Origin: Collinsella sp. AM18-10
GTDB lineage: Bacteria; Actinomycetota; Coriobacteriia; Coriobacteriales; Coriobacteriaceae
Length of the DNA: 64,000 nucleotides
Assembly (NCBI RefSeq): GCF_003471585.1
Contig: NZ_QRJO01000006.1
Span: forward strand, 318 to 64,317
Direction of reading: 5' to 3'
The stretch's first letter is position 1; every line of letters starts with the position of its first letter. Of this stretch, positions 1 to 7,654 are shown piece after piece. The position numbers and the translations under genes are program-made. Below the pieces are notes generated by a model. That model worked only from the letters and a program-made list of their open reading frames with translations, did not search any database and was not told the DNA's origin.

Positions 1-67
1 CCTCGGAGAGCAGGGCCCGCGGGAGAGTCATGCGCGGCGTCGGGTCGGAGAGTCGTGTCATGGCCAT
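1..67 (-). CDS. ABC transporter permease, MutG-like (partial, 5' end only)
   Basis: Only the first 22 codons are inside the window (MAMTRLSDPTPRM...), so this call rests mainly on position. The ATG at 65-67 overlaps the TGA of the upstream permease gene (ATGA), with an AGGAGAGGTG ribosome-binding region just before it. That makes it the third cistron of the minus-strand ABC operon. Lantibiotic-protection exporters usually consist of one ATPase and two permeases (MutF, MutE, MutG), so a second permease is expected here. No transmembrane segment is visible in the part present. Confidence 0.45.
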   Translation of the reverse strand, partial: MAMTRLSDPTPRMTLPRALLSE

Positions 68-837
68 CACCTCTCCTCGGAGCGCGCGAACCAGGCCGCG
101 CCCGCCGCCGTGAGCGCGGCGAACGCGAGCGCGCAGACCGCAAGGCCCGCCAGCGTGAGCATGCCGTCCGCCATGAGCGCCCCGCCGAGCGCCATGTCCG
201 CCGCGAGCGGCTCGCCGCTCGGCAGCACGGGGATGAAGCTCGTGGGGATGACCATGTTCGCCGACGGCGGAAAGAGCTGCGGCAGCGGCACCAACGACCA
301 GGCGAACCCACCTACGAGTTGCGCGGCGAGCGGGCAGAAGATGCCCGCGAGCATGCCGAGCCGCGCCGTGAGGAAGAGCCCTGCGGGGATCATCCACGCC
401 GCGGTCACCGTGTTGGCGAGCGCGCAGAGGAGCATCGTGAGCGTGCCCGCGGCCGTGAGACCCTGCGAGGAGAACGCCGATCCCGCGAGGTAGATGCCGA
501 AGACCACGAGGTTCGAGAGCGTGCAAAGAGCGAGGCACCAGAGCGCCTTAGCCCACCAGGCTCGCCCGAGCGGGAAGCCCAGGCCCAGAAGCCCCCGCAT
601 CCGCGTGCGAGCGTCCGCCCGCGCGACGCACGCCACCACAAGCGATAGAGACACGGGCAGGAAGAGCGCGTACCAGTAGTTCCACGCGCTAAAGATCTGC
701 ACGCCCCGGTAGGGCATCGCGCCGAGCAGCGGCATCGGCAGCGCCATGAGCACGGCCAGGCGAACCGGTGCCGCGTGGCGCGACTTCAGGGCCTCGGCGC
801 GCAGGCCCGCGAGCAGGCCGCCTTTCTCACCCGTCAT
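67..837 (-). CDS. Lantibiotic-protection type ABC transporter permease (MutE/EpiE-like)
   Basis: This 256-residue integral membrane protein has about six hydrophobic segments and starts with a short cytoplasmic end (LLAGLRAEALKSRHAAP) typical of ABC-2 permeases of the MutE/EpiE lantibiotic-immunity family. The start ATG at 835-837 lies inside the end of the ATPase gene (4-bp overlap), with GGAGG seven bases upstream, so the genes are translationally coupled. With its ATPase it would export or shed lantibiotic-like peptides from the membrane. No lantibiotic precursor or modification gene is in the visible part, so immunity against foreign peptides, or another peptide substrate, is as likely as self-immunity. 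Confidence 0.75.
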   Translation of the reverse strand: MTGEKGGLLAGLRAEALKSRHAAPVRLAVLMALPMPLLGAMPYRGVQIFSAWNYWYALFLPVSLSLVVACVARADARTRMRGLLGLGFPLGRAWWAKALWCLALCTLSNLVVFGIYLAGSAFSSQGLTAAGTLTMLLCALANTVTAAWMIPAGLFLTARLGMLAGIFCPLAAQLVGGFAWSLVPLPQLFPPSANMVIPTSFIPVLPSGEPLAADMALGGALMADGMLTLAGLAVCALAFAALTAAGAAWFARSEER

Positions 838-1562
838 GCCGCCACCTCCCCGCGCGCTCGTCGCCCTTCCCGGCAGAAGCTCATGAAGAGTTCCTCGAGG
901 TCCTGTCCGGGACGAAGCGCATCCTCGTAGGCGAGGCGCCCCCCGCAGATGATGCCGATGGTGTCCGCCATCTGCTGCACCTCGGAGAGGATGTGGCTCG
1001 AGACGATCACCGTCGTACCCGCCGCCGCGAAGCCGCGGATCTGGTCGCGCAGCTCCTCGATGCCGATGGGGTCGAGGCCGTTGGTGGGCTCGTCGAGCAC
1101 GAGCAGGCGTGGCCGGGCGATCAGCGCCAGTGCGAGCCCCAGGCGCTGCCGCATGCCCATCGAGAAGCGCCCGGCGCGCTTCTTCCCGGTGTCCGCGAGG
1201 TCCACGGCGGCGCGCTCCTCATCTATGCGGCTCTCGGGAAGGCCCAGCAGCGTGGTGCGCACGCGCAGGTTCTCTCGCGCGGTGAGGTTGGGGTAGAGCG
1301 GCGCCTCCTCGATGAGGCTGCCGATTGCGTAGAGGTCCTCGCGGCGCCAGGCGTGCCCGGCAAAGAGGATCTCCCCGGCCGTCGGCCGCAGCATCCCGCA
1401 GATCATCTTGAGCGTTGTCGACTTGCCGGCGCCGTTGGGACCGAGCAGCCCGTACACCTCGCCCTCGCGGATATGAAGGCTCACATCGGCCACGGCGTCC
1501 TGCGCCTGGTCGCCGCGGCCGAAGCGCTTGGTGAGCCCACGCGTCTCGAGCATGTAACCCAT
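834..1562 (-). CDS. ABC transporter ATP-binding protein (MutF/BcrA-like)
   Basis: This 242-residue ABC ATPase has Walker A (GPNGAGKST), a Q-loop region (SLIEEAPLYPNL), a signature-like FSMGMRQRLG, Walker B followed by the catalytic Glu (LLVLDEP) and an H-loop (VSSHIL). The EEAPLYPNLTARENL stretch and the short C-terminus are typical of lantibiotic and bacitracin protection exporters. An AAAGGA ribosome-binding site precedes the ATG at 1560-1562 by seven bases. It is the first gene of the minus-strand operon and energises the permeases that follow it. The peptide substrate cannot be read from the sequence. Confidence 0.85.
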   Translation of the reverse strand: MGYMLETRGLTKRFGRGDQAQDAVADVSLHIREGEVYGLLGPNGAGKSTTLKMICGMLRPTAGEILFAGHAWRREDLYAIGSLIEEAPLYPNLTARENLRVRTTLLGLPESRIDEERAAVDLADTGKKRAGRFSMGMRQRLGLALALIARPRLLVLDEPTNGLDPIGIEELRDQIRGFAAAGTTVIVSSHILSEVQQMADTIGIICGGRLAYEDALRPGQDLEELFMSFCREGRRARGEVAA

Positions 1563-1958
1563 GGGTTTATCCTTTCTCTTCCGGGAGCGCGGGCCGAGTC
1601 ACCGTGCCCGCGCGCCTTACCTTTCGGGTTCACCATCCATGGTGGGGCGCGTTTCTAACGAAGCCGTAACGGCCGTTGGGCTCTTTTGGCGCCAACCCTT
1701 CTCGACCCGCACATCATGATTAATTTGCTTAAGGCAACAACTTTCCCGATCGATGTAATCACCGAATCAAAACGTGTACATCAGCCATCAAAGATGCCGA
1801 AAAATGTCATATTTGGAGGCTGATGTACACAAATGCAGAATCCCGCACAACCCAGTAGCATCCTCCATATGTCTGGACTCTCTATGCATACGCTGGATAG
1901 ACATCGCCGGAACGGGTATAGTATCGAAAGTTTTGTCGTTAACCAGCGGGGGAGTCCT
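1563..1958. other. Divergent intergenic region, no gene seen
   Basis: This 396-bp gap lies between the divergent ABC operon and the CDP-alcohol transferase gene. It contains the 13-bp inverted repeat listed separately. The part nearest the ABC operon is GC-rich, and from about 1715 it becomes AT-richer. Several open frames run through it (for example from 1774 or 1833 on plus), but none has a ribosome-binding site or recognisable protein; the frame from 1833 is the upstream extension of the transferase frame. Promoters for both operons are expected here, but I could not place -35/-10 pairs with confidence. Confidence 0.5.
1774..1830. repeat. 13-bp perfect inverted repeat upstream of a CDP-alcohol transferase
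   Basis: The arm at 1774-1786 (GTGTACATCAGCC) is perfectly complementary to 1818-1830, with 31 bases between. There is no T-run after either arm, so it does not look like a terminator. It could be an operator for the divergent promoters, a leader hairpin or a small mobile-repeat remnant. Confidence 0.6.
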
Positions 1959-2663
1959 GTGGGCATCAAAAAGAAGATCAAAAAGGAGCTTATCGGCACT
2001 TCCGATTACCCGTCGAATAAGATCTTTACGATCTCCAATTTCATCACCTTTACGCGCCTGATCCTCACCCTGGTATTTCTGTACCTGTTTGTGACGGATA
2101 ACAACCGCGTCATCGCCATCGTTATCTACGCCGTTGCCGCCTCTACCGACTGGATGGACGGTCAGATCGCCCGCATGACCAAGACGGTCTCGTGGCTCGG
2201 CAAGGTCATGGATCCCATCTGCGACCGTGCGCTGCTGTTCACCGGCGTACTTGGGCTGGTGGTCCGCGGAGAGCTGCCCATCTGGGTCTGCGTGCTCATT
2301 ATTGGCCGCGACATCTATCTGGGCATCGGCACGCTTATCGTGCGTCATTATCACCGTCGCCCCATCGATGTCGTCTTTCCCGGAAAGATTGCCACTGCAC
2401 TGCTCATGACCGGCTTCTCGCTCATGCTGCTCGGGTTCCCCGTTATTGACGGCCTGCATCTTTTACCTTCAACCCTTACGGCCTTCCCGGGCCTCAACGG
2501 AAGCTCGGTGCCCCTCGGCATCTTCTTTGTGTACGGCGGCGTGATCTTCTCCATGCTCACGGCTGTCATCTATTCCATTAAGGGCGGAGTGGCCATTAAA
2601 CAGGCTCTCGCGCATCCCGAGGACGAGGACATCGACTTTCTGAACCCTGAAATCGAAGACTGA
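1959..2663 (+). CDS. CDP-alcohol phosphatidyltransferase family protein
   Basis: The gene makes a 234-residue membrane enzyme that joins a CDP-activated lipid to an alcohol in phospholipid synthesis. The diagnostic motif D-x2-DG-x2-AR-x8-G-x3-D-x3-D is complete (from DWMDGQIAR to GKVMDPICD), and about five hydrophobic segments follow. I start it at GTG 1959, which has GGGGGAG four bases upstream; the frame is open further back to 1833 but that extension is not protein-like. It is a paralogue of the pgsA at 22880-23518, and its acceptor alcohol cannot be deduced. It lies just upstream of the FHA gene on the same strand. Confidence 0.82.
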   Translation: MGIKKKIKKELIGTSDYPSNKIFTISNFITFTRLILTLVFLYLFVTDNNRVIAIVIYAVAASTDWMDGQIARMTKTVSWLGKVMDPICDRALLFTGVLGLVVRGELPIWVCVLIIGRDIYLGIGTLIVRHYHRRPIDVVFPGKIATALLMTGFSLMLLGFPVIDGLHLLPSTLTAFPGLNGSSVPLGIFFVYGGVIFSMLTAVIYSIKGGVAIKQALAHPEDEDIDFLNPEIED

Positions 2664-2729
2664 TTCGTTGGGGTATGATTACGTACGGTTCATTATTTGC
2701 GGCACGTCCGCGATAAGTTAGGGGTTGTC

Positions 2730-3164
2730 ATGGACAACATGGTTAACAATATGCCTCAGAATGATAAGACTGCTGACGCTACCTGCGTATTCCGCGTGCC
2801 TTCAAGCGACGTCACCGTTCCCGACCTCATGGCCAACGTGCGCATCACCGCACCCGTTCTGTCCATCGTCAAGGGTCCGCAGACTGGTGCCGCCTTTGAG
2901 CTCGAGGACGATGTGACCACCATCGGCCGCGATCCCGCGAACGGCATCTTCCTCAACGACATGACTGTCTCGCGCAGCCACGCACGCATTATTCGTGAGG
3001 GCCTGGGCGCCCGTATTGAGGATCTGGGCTCGCTCAACGGCACCTGGGTCGACGGCGCCATCGTCAACGGAGCTCCGCTACACGACGGCTCTTCCGTTCA
3101 GATCGGTACGTTCACGCTCATCTACCACGAGAGCACGCCGGAGCGCATCGAAACCGGTGAGTAG
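2730..3164 (+). CDS. FHA-domain protein, GarA/OdhI-like metabolic regulator
   Basis: This 144-residue protein has a short N-terminal tail followed by one forkhead-associated domain. The phosphothreonine-binding residues are present: IGRDP at 65-69, SRSH at 81-84 and GSLNGT at 100-105. In mycobacterial GarA and corynebacterial OdhI a conserved ETTSVFR motif in the tail is phosphorylated and controls 2-oxoglutarate metabolism; here the equivalent is DATCVFR (residues 16-22). The neighbour FtsR-like gene also follows garA/odhI in those genera, which supports orthology. The start at ATG 2730 has AGGGG upstream, while the TTG at 2697 lacks one. The protein is cytoplasmic and probably regulated by a Ser/Thr kinase encoded elsewhere. 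Confidence 0.85.
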   Translation: MDNMVNNMPQNDKTADATCVFRVPSSDVTVPDLMANVRITAPVLSIVKGPQTGAAFELEDDVTTIGRDPANGIFLNDMTVSRSHARIIREGLGARIEDLGSLNGTWVDGAIVNGAPLHDGSSVQIGTFTLIYHESTPERIETGE

Positions 3165-3167
3165 GTA

Positions 3168-4052
3168 ATGGCCGAACGCAACTATCTGAGTATCGGCCAA
3201 GTCGTCAACCTACTTCGAGGCGCATACCCCGATCTATCGAACTCAAAAATTAGATTTCTAGAAGATGAGGGGCTCATCACCCCTCATCGTACGCCTAAGG
3301 GGTATCGCCAGTACTCCAAGGAAGACGTTGACCGTCTCGAGGTCATCCTGCACCTGCAGAAGACCCGCTACATGCCGCTCAACGTCATTAAGCAGCGCTT
3401 GGAAAACGCAACGGACCTGTCCACTTTGGCTTACGAGGTGGGTCTTCTGTCCGATGTTCCGCTTAAGACGGAGCCCAAGGAGACCAAGCAAAAGCTGCAC
3501 CCCATCGAGACGATCCCCGACATGCTCGGTGTTGAGATTTCGTTTATCCGCTCCCTTGCCGAGAACGATCTTATCCGCATCATCAAGAGCCCGCAGAACC
3601 GCGAGCTTGTCGATGGCCGAGATTTCCCGATTATCCGTTACTGCTCGGAGCTGTCGCGTTTCCACATTGAGCCGCGCAACCTGCGTCAGTACGTATCGTC
3701 GGCAAACCGCGAGTCTTCGATGTTTGAGCAGGTTCTCGTGAGCATGCTCGGCATGGATACCTCTGATGATGAGCGCGACGCCAAGCTCGAGCGCGCTTTT
3801 AAGAAGCTGCACGACCTCACCGAGGGTGTGCATACCGCGCTCCTTAAGAACCGTGTCTTTGAGTCGCTCAACGCCGTGGTCGAGGACGCCGACATTGATG
3901 CACTCGATGAGGAGATTGCACGTTCCGAATCCACCAAGGCTAAAAGCGATGGGGCAAGCGTCCCCGCGGTTGCCGCGCACGAGGAGTCGCTCGTGCAACC
4001 GTCCAAGGTCGTCGTCCCCTCGCATAACCCGTCTGCTAACACGGGTAAATAA
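3168..4052 (+). CDS. ftsR: MerR-family transcriptional regulator, FtsR-like
   Basis: This 294-residue regulator has an N-terminal winged helix of MerR type (YLSIGQVVNLL...SKIRFLEDEGLITPHR...GYRQYS, residues 6-50), a helical linker and a second DNA-binding-like domain around 120-190. The split helix-turn-helix with the SNSKIRFLE signature is characteristic of actinobacterial FtsR (Rv1828 family), which activates ftsZ. It begins three bases after the FHA gene stop, the same arrangement as garA-Rv1828 and odhI-ftsR. The last 50 residues are low complexity and probably disordered. The symbol is given from domain pattern plus synteny; the target gene here is inferred. Confidence 0.75.
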   Translation: MAERNYLSIGQVVNLLRGAYPDLSNSKIRFLEDEGLITPHRTPKGYRQYSKEDVDRLEVILHLQKTRYMPLNVIKQRLENATDLSTLAYEVGLLSDVPLKTEPKETKQKLHPIETIPDMLGVEISFIRSLAENDLIRIIKSPQNRELVDGRDFPIIRYCSELSRFHIEPRNLRQYVSSANRESSMFEQVLVSMLGMDTSDDERDAKLERAFKKLHDLTEGVHTALLKNRVFESLNAVVEDADIDALDEEIARSESTKAKSDGASVPAVAAHEESLVQPSKVVVPSHNPSANTGK

Positions 4053-4088
4053 TCGCCGTCCACCCGGCAATCCATGAAAGGTCACGCC

Positions 4089-4619
4089 ATGTACGACTTC
4101 GAATCTCATATCGTCGATATCCCCGACTATCCCGAGCCCGGAGTCGTCTTTAAGGACATCACACCGCTCTTTGGCAATCCCGAGGCCCTGAGGGCCATGG
4201 TGGATGCCCTTGCCGAGCACTTTGCCGGCATGGGGATCACCAAGGTCGTGGGTCCCGAGGCCCGTGGCTTTATGGTTGGCGTACCGGTGGCTGTGGCCCT
4301 TGGTGCCGGCTTTGTTCCCGCACGTAAACCGGGCAAGCTACCCCGCAAGACGGTGAGCCAGAGCTATGAGCTCGAATACGGCACCGACTCTATCGAGATC
4401 CATGCCGATGCCATTACCTCTAAAGATACCGTGTTGATTCTGGACGACTTGGTCGCGACGGGCGGAACCGTCGAGGCAACAGGTAAACTGGTGCGAGATA
4501 TGGGCGCAAAGCTTGTGGGCTACGGGTGTATCCTTGAGCTTGCGTTTCTCAACCCGCGCGAGAAGCTCACGCCGACTGACGACGATGTTGAGCTCTTTAG
4601 CCTGGTGACGGTGGACTAG
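4089..4619 (+). CDS. apt: Adenine phosphoribosyltransferase
   Basis: Apt converts adenine and PRPP to AMP in purine salvage in the cytoplasm. The 176-residue protein has the expected IPDYPEPGVVFKDITPL start, GPEARGF and the PRPP-binding loop VLILDDLVATGGT, and is of normal family length. The ATG at 4089 is chosen because AAAGG lies seven bases upstream; the in-frame ATG at 4074 would put that site inside the gene. It follows the FtsR-like gene by 36 bases on the same strand and is probably co-transcribed. Confidence 0.95.
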   Translation: MYDFESHIVDIPDYPEPGVVFKDITPLFGNPEALRAMVDALAEHFAGMGITKVVGPEARGFMVGVPVAVALGAGFVPARKPGKLPRKTVSQSYELEYGTDSIEIHADAITSKDTVLILDDLVATGGTVEATGKLVRDMGAKLVGYGCILELAFLNPREKLTPTDDDVELFSLVTVD

Positions 4620-4651
4620 CCGTTACCCTTAGTTACTGGAAAGGAAGCTAC

Positions 4652-5773
4652 ATGCGCACAGCAAACACGCACAAAAACATGGCACGCTGCGCTGCTACGG
4701 CAACCCTCGCTTGTGTTTTGGGCTTGGGCCTCGCGGCTCCTGCCTACGCCGATACCGCATCCGACCTTGCCGCTGCTCGTACGAAACTCGAGCAGATCGG
4801 CACCCAAACCCAGCAGATTTACGATGAGCTCGCCACGCAGACGCAGGCGCTCGATCAGACTGCCGGCGAGATCACGCAAAAGCAGCAGGAGATCGCCGAT
4901 GGTCAGGCCAAGCTCTCGACCTATGTCGCCGGCGAGTACAAAACCGGCGGTCTGAGCCTGCTTCAGGTTTTGACGGGTGTCGATGATCTGAGCGATATGC
5001 TCAACCGTCTGTTCTACTACGGCAAAGTTTCCGATAAGCAGGCTCAGACCATTCAAGAGGTAAAGGAGCTTAAGCAGCAGCTCACCGATAAGCAGGCCGA
5101 GCAGGAGAAGAACGTCGCCACCACGCAAAAGAAGGTCGACGAGCTTAACGCCCAGCAGGCTGAAGCCCAGAACGTCGTAAATTCCCTGGATTCGCAGCTG
5201 CAGGCCGAGCTTGCCGCCGAGGCCGAGGCCAATGCCGCGCTGCAGGCCGGCATCAACGCTAGCACCGCCGAGAAGGCCACGGTGAGCAACGACACCGCCG
5301 GTACGAGCGAGAACACCAACAAGGGTGGCGGTACGACCAACGACGGCGGCGGAAACACGCCCGCGCCCGCTCCCACTCCGCAGCCCCCGACGCCCGCTCC
5401 GGCTCCGGCTCCGGCTCCGACGCCTTCCGCACCGAGCCAGTCCGTTGACGGCGGTTCCGTTGTTTCGCGTGCCTATAGCAAGCTCGGATACGCTTACTCT
5501 TGGGGTGGCATTGGGCCGAACAGCTTTGACTGCTCCGGTTTTGTAAGCTATTGCCTCACGGGACGCTACTGCCGTCTGGGCACCACGGTCGACTTCATGG
5601 GTTGGACCCGTGTGTCCGATCCGCAACCCGGCGATGTTGTGGTTAACTCCTACCATACCGGCATCTATATCGGTAATGGTCAGATGATCCATGCTTCCGA
5701 CTACAAAACGGGCGTCATCATCAGTTCCGTCGCAGCCGGTATGAACAACAACTACATTTTCGTGCGCTACTAA
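4652..5773 (+). CDS. Secreted NlpC/P60 peptidoglycan endopeptidase with coiled-coil N-terminus
   Basis: The 373-residue precursor has a signal peptide (basic start, hydrophobic 13-30, cleavage after AYA at 33). A long coiled coil follows (about 35-215, rich in Q, E and K), then a Ser/Gly/Thr and Pro-Ala linker (about 216-268), and a C-terminal NlpC/P60 cysteine peptidase. Catalytic Cys294 lies in DCSGF, His335 in YHTGIYIG and the third residue is probably His347 (MIHAS). This layout matches RipA/CwlO-type hydrolases, where the coiled coil is often an FtsEX-controlled inhibitory arm. It should cut peptide stems of peptidoglycan during growth or daughter-cell separation. GGAAAGGAAG provides the ribosome-binding site. 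Confidence 0.88.
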   Translation: MRTANTHKNMARCAATATLACVLGLGLAAPAYADTASDLAAARTKLEQIGTQTQQIYDELATQTQALDQTAGEITQKQQEIADGQAKLSTYVAGEYKTGGLSLLQVLTGVDDLSDMLNRLFYYGKVSDKQAQTIQEVKELKQQLTDKQAEQEKNVATTQKKVDELNAQQAEAQNVVNSLDSQLQAELAAEAEANAALQAGINASTAEKATVSNDTAGTSENTNKGGGTTNDGGGNTPAPAPTPQPPTPAPAPAPAPTPSAPSQSVDGGSVVSRAYSKLGYAYSWGGIGPNSFDCSGFVSYCLTGRYCRLGTTVDFMGWTRVSDPQPGDVVVNSYHTGIYIGNGQMIHASDYKTGVIISSVAAGMNNNYIFVRY

Positions 5774-5797
5774 GTCACTCTGTATAGCGAACGAAGG

Positions 5798-5837
5798 TGA
5801 ACCTCGTGGCCTTTGAGCTGCGAGGTTCATTTATTTA
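5798..5837 (+). terminator. Rho-independent terminator after the NlpC/P60 gene
   Basis: The arms TGAACCTCG (5798-5806) and CGAGGTTCA (5821-5829) pair perfectly around a 14-base loop and are followed by a T-rich TTTATTTAT tail on the plus strand. Confidence 0.8.
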
Positions 5838-5913
5838 TGACCGTGCTCCATACATGATCCTAATGTGCTAGTTTTCAATACTAGATGCACGCTTCATCGG
5901 TGAGCAATATAGC

Positions 5914-5919
5914 TATAAT
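5914..5919 (+). promoter_or_regulatory. Candidate -10 box for the degV-family gene
   Basis: A consensus TATAAT lies 30 bases before the start codon at 5949. The region 17 bases further upstream (GCTTCA) is a poor -35, so only the -10 element is supported. Confidence 0.45.
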
Positions 5920-5948
5920 GATTGAGAAGCATATAGAAAGGACCCTCT

Positions 5949-6815
5949 ATGAGCTGGGCACTTATCTCCGATTCGAGCTGTAACCTCCGCGATTGGCAAC
6001 CGACCGCGCCCCATACCACCTTTGCATTTGCACCCCTCAAAATTCGAGTGGGGGAGCGCGAGTTCGTCGATGACCTCACGCTCGACGTTCACGAACTCAA
6101 TTGCGCCGTGCAGGCGGAGTCGAGCGCTTCTTCGAGCGCCTGTCCGAGCGTAGGCGAGTGGACCGAACTCTTTAGGCTTGCCGACAAGACGATTTGTATG
6201 CCCATCTCGGAGGGCGTATCGGGGAGCTATAACGCCGCCGCCACGGCACGCGATTTGGTTCTTGCCGAGGAGCCGAACCGTCAAATTCATTTGGTCAATT
6301 CACGCGGAGCCGGCGGCAAAATGGACCTGATCTTACTGCTGTTCGACCGGTATCTTGCAAGCAATCCGGATGTCTCATTCGAGGACGCTTGCGCATACTT
6401 CAATAGCCTTGAGCAGAACAGCAAAATCCTCTTCAGCTTGTGCAATTACGAAAACCTGGCCAAAGCCGGACGTATCCCTAAGGCAGCCGGCGTCATTGCC
6501 AACAAGCTCAATATTCGCATTTTGGGCACGGCGAGTGAGGCCGGTAAAATCGAACTCGTCGGACACACGCGTGGCGAAAAGAAGATGTTCAACAAGATCA
6601 TCGACACCATGGAAGCCGAGGGTTTTACGGGCGGCGAGGTCGTCATCGACCATGTCGAGAATGAGGCAGGCGCCCAGGCACTTGCCAGCCGCATTGTGGA
6701 GCGCTGGCCCGGCTCCAAGACTATCATCATGCCCTGCAACGGCCTGGATTCCTATTACGCCGAGATGCACGGTCTTATTATCGGCTACGGCATGGACGTG
6801 GCTTCGGGCCAATAA
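5949..6815 (+). CDS. DegV family fatty-acid-binding protein
   Basis: This 288-residue protein begins with the DegV signature (WALISDSSCNL) and contains the conserved MPISEGVSGSYNAA and VNSRGAGG regions. DegV (FakB-like) proteins bind a fatty acid in a deep pocket; in some bacteria they present it to the kinase FakA for phosphorylation and entry into phospholipid synthesis. No FakA-like gene is in this window, so its partner is unknown. AGAAAGGA precedes the ATG. The gene stands alone between terminators. Confidence 0.88.
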   Translation: MSWALISDSSCNLRDWQPTAPHTTFAFAPLKIRVGEREFVDDLTLDVHELNCAVQAESSASSSACPSVGEWTELFRLADKTICMPISEGVSGSYNAAATARDLVLAEEPNRQIHLVNSRGAGGKMDLILLLFDRYLASNPDVSFEDACAYFNSLEQNSKILFSLCNYENLAKAGRIPKAAGVIANKLNIRILGTASEAGKIELVGHTRGEKKMFNKIIDTMEAEGFTGGEVVIDHVENEAGAQALASRIVERWPGSKTIIMPCNGLDSYYAEMHGLIIGYGMDVASGQ

Positions 6816-6830
6816 AGTCCAACCAAGCAA

Positions 6831-6879
6831 AAATACGGGCGGGACAAAGTGACAGATGACCCTTTGCTCCGCCCGTTTT
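6831..6879. terminator. Bidirectional terminator between degV-family and DUF1836 genes
   Basis: ACGGGCGG (6835-6842) pairs with CCGCCCGT (6869-6876). On plus the stem is followed by TTTT, and on minus by TATTTTT, so it can end transcription from both convergent genes. Confidence 0.75.
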
Positions 6880-6888
6880 ATACGTCGG

Positions 6889-7500
6889 CTAGCTATTAAA
6901 CCCATTAAACTTTAGATAGCTCATCAGGTACGCCTTCGAAACGAAGGATGAAACCGCACTGCGCACAAGCAGCGACTCACGCGTTACCTGATGCGCCGTA
7001 TCGGGAACCGGCGTCTGCTCGACGGAAAACGCCGAACGAATCGATGCCTCGAGCTGATCGACCACATAATCGAAGGCCGTCGGGGCATCGTAGCTCAAAC
7101 GCTGAATGTTAAAGAGTGCCTGCACCGCAGCAATAGGTAACACCTGCTTAAAGAGGCAGATAGCGATCAGGCGGGCAATCTGCTCGCGGCCATATTGCTT
7201 TTTGACCGGAGCAGGCACCAGGCCGACCTTCACGTAGTTATTGATCATCGATGGCGTAATGACAGGGTGCTCAACGCAAATGGACAGCGGCTCCATCCAC
7301 AGCGCAACATACTCAATGACCTGGTCGCGGTAGAGCGTCACATTGGGCAACTGGTTATAGCGCGGCAGACTCAACGTATTGAGTTTACGCACGATATCGG
7401 ACTGAATGAATGCATCGGGTAGCACCGTGGGCTGAATATCCTCAGGCTTAATACTGACCGACGAATCGGACATCGGAATAACGTGTTTAACGTGGTTCAT
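6889..7500 (-). CDS. DUF1836 domain-containing protein, putative MerR-like regulator
   Basis: The protein has 203 residues. Its centre (about 60-135: LYRDQVIEYVALW...ITPSMINNYVKVGLVPAPVKKQYGREQIARLI) resembles the winged-helix DUF1836 family, which is thought to bind DNA like MerR proteins. No enzymatic motif is seen. The start at 7500 is fixed by a strong GGAGG seven bases upstream; the open frame extends back to 7662 but without a ribosome-binding site. It is a single gene downstream of the trxB terminator, and its targets are unknown. Confidence 0.75.
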   Translation of the reverse strand: MNHVKHVIPMSDSSVSIKPEDIQPTVLPDAFIQSDIVRKLNTLSLPRYNQLPNVTLYRDQVIEYVALWMEPLSICVEHPVITPSMINNYVKVGLVPAPVKKQYGREQIARLIAICLFKQVLPIAAVQALFNIQRLSYDAPTAFDYVVDQLEASIRSAFSVEQTPVPDTAHQVTRESLLVRSAVSSFVSKAYLMSYLKFNGFNS

Positions 7501-7571
7501 AAAGGTCCTCCGTTCATTTTCTATATTGTATTCTAGGTTATCTAGTTTTGCATACCACATAGCCGGCAAGT

Positions 7572-7615
7572 AAAAGTGGTTGGACAACACATTGATGCAT
7601 CGTCCAACCACTTTG
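7572..7615 (-). terminator. Rho-independent terminator after trxB
   Basis: A 13-bp perfect stem pairs 7602-7614 with 7573-7585 around a 16-base loop. On the minus strand it is followed by a short T-rich tail (TTTTACTT). Confidence 0.8.
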
Positions 7616-7654
7616 TGTAAAGATAGCAACCTTACATAAGATATATTATCGTAC

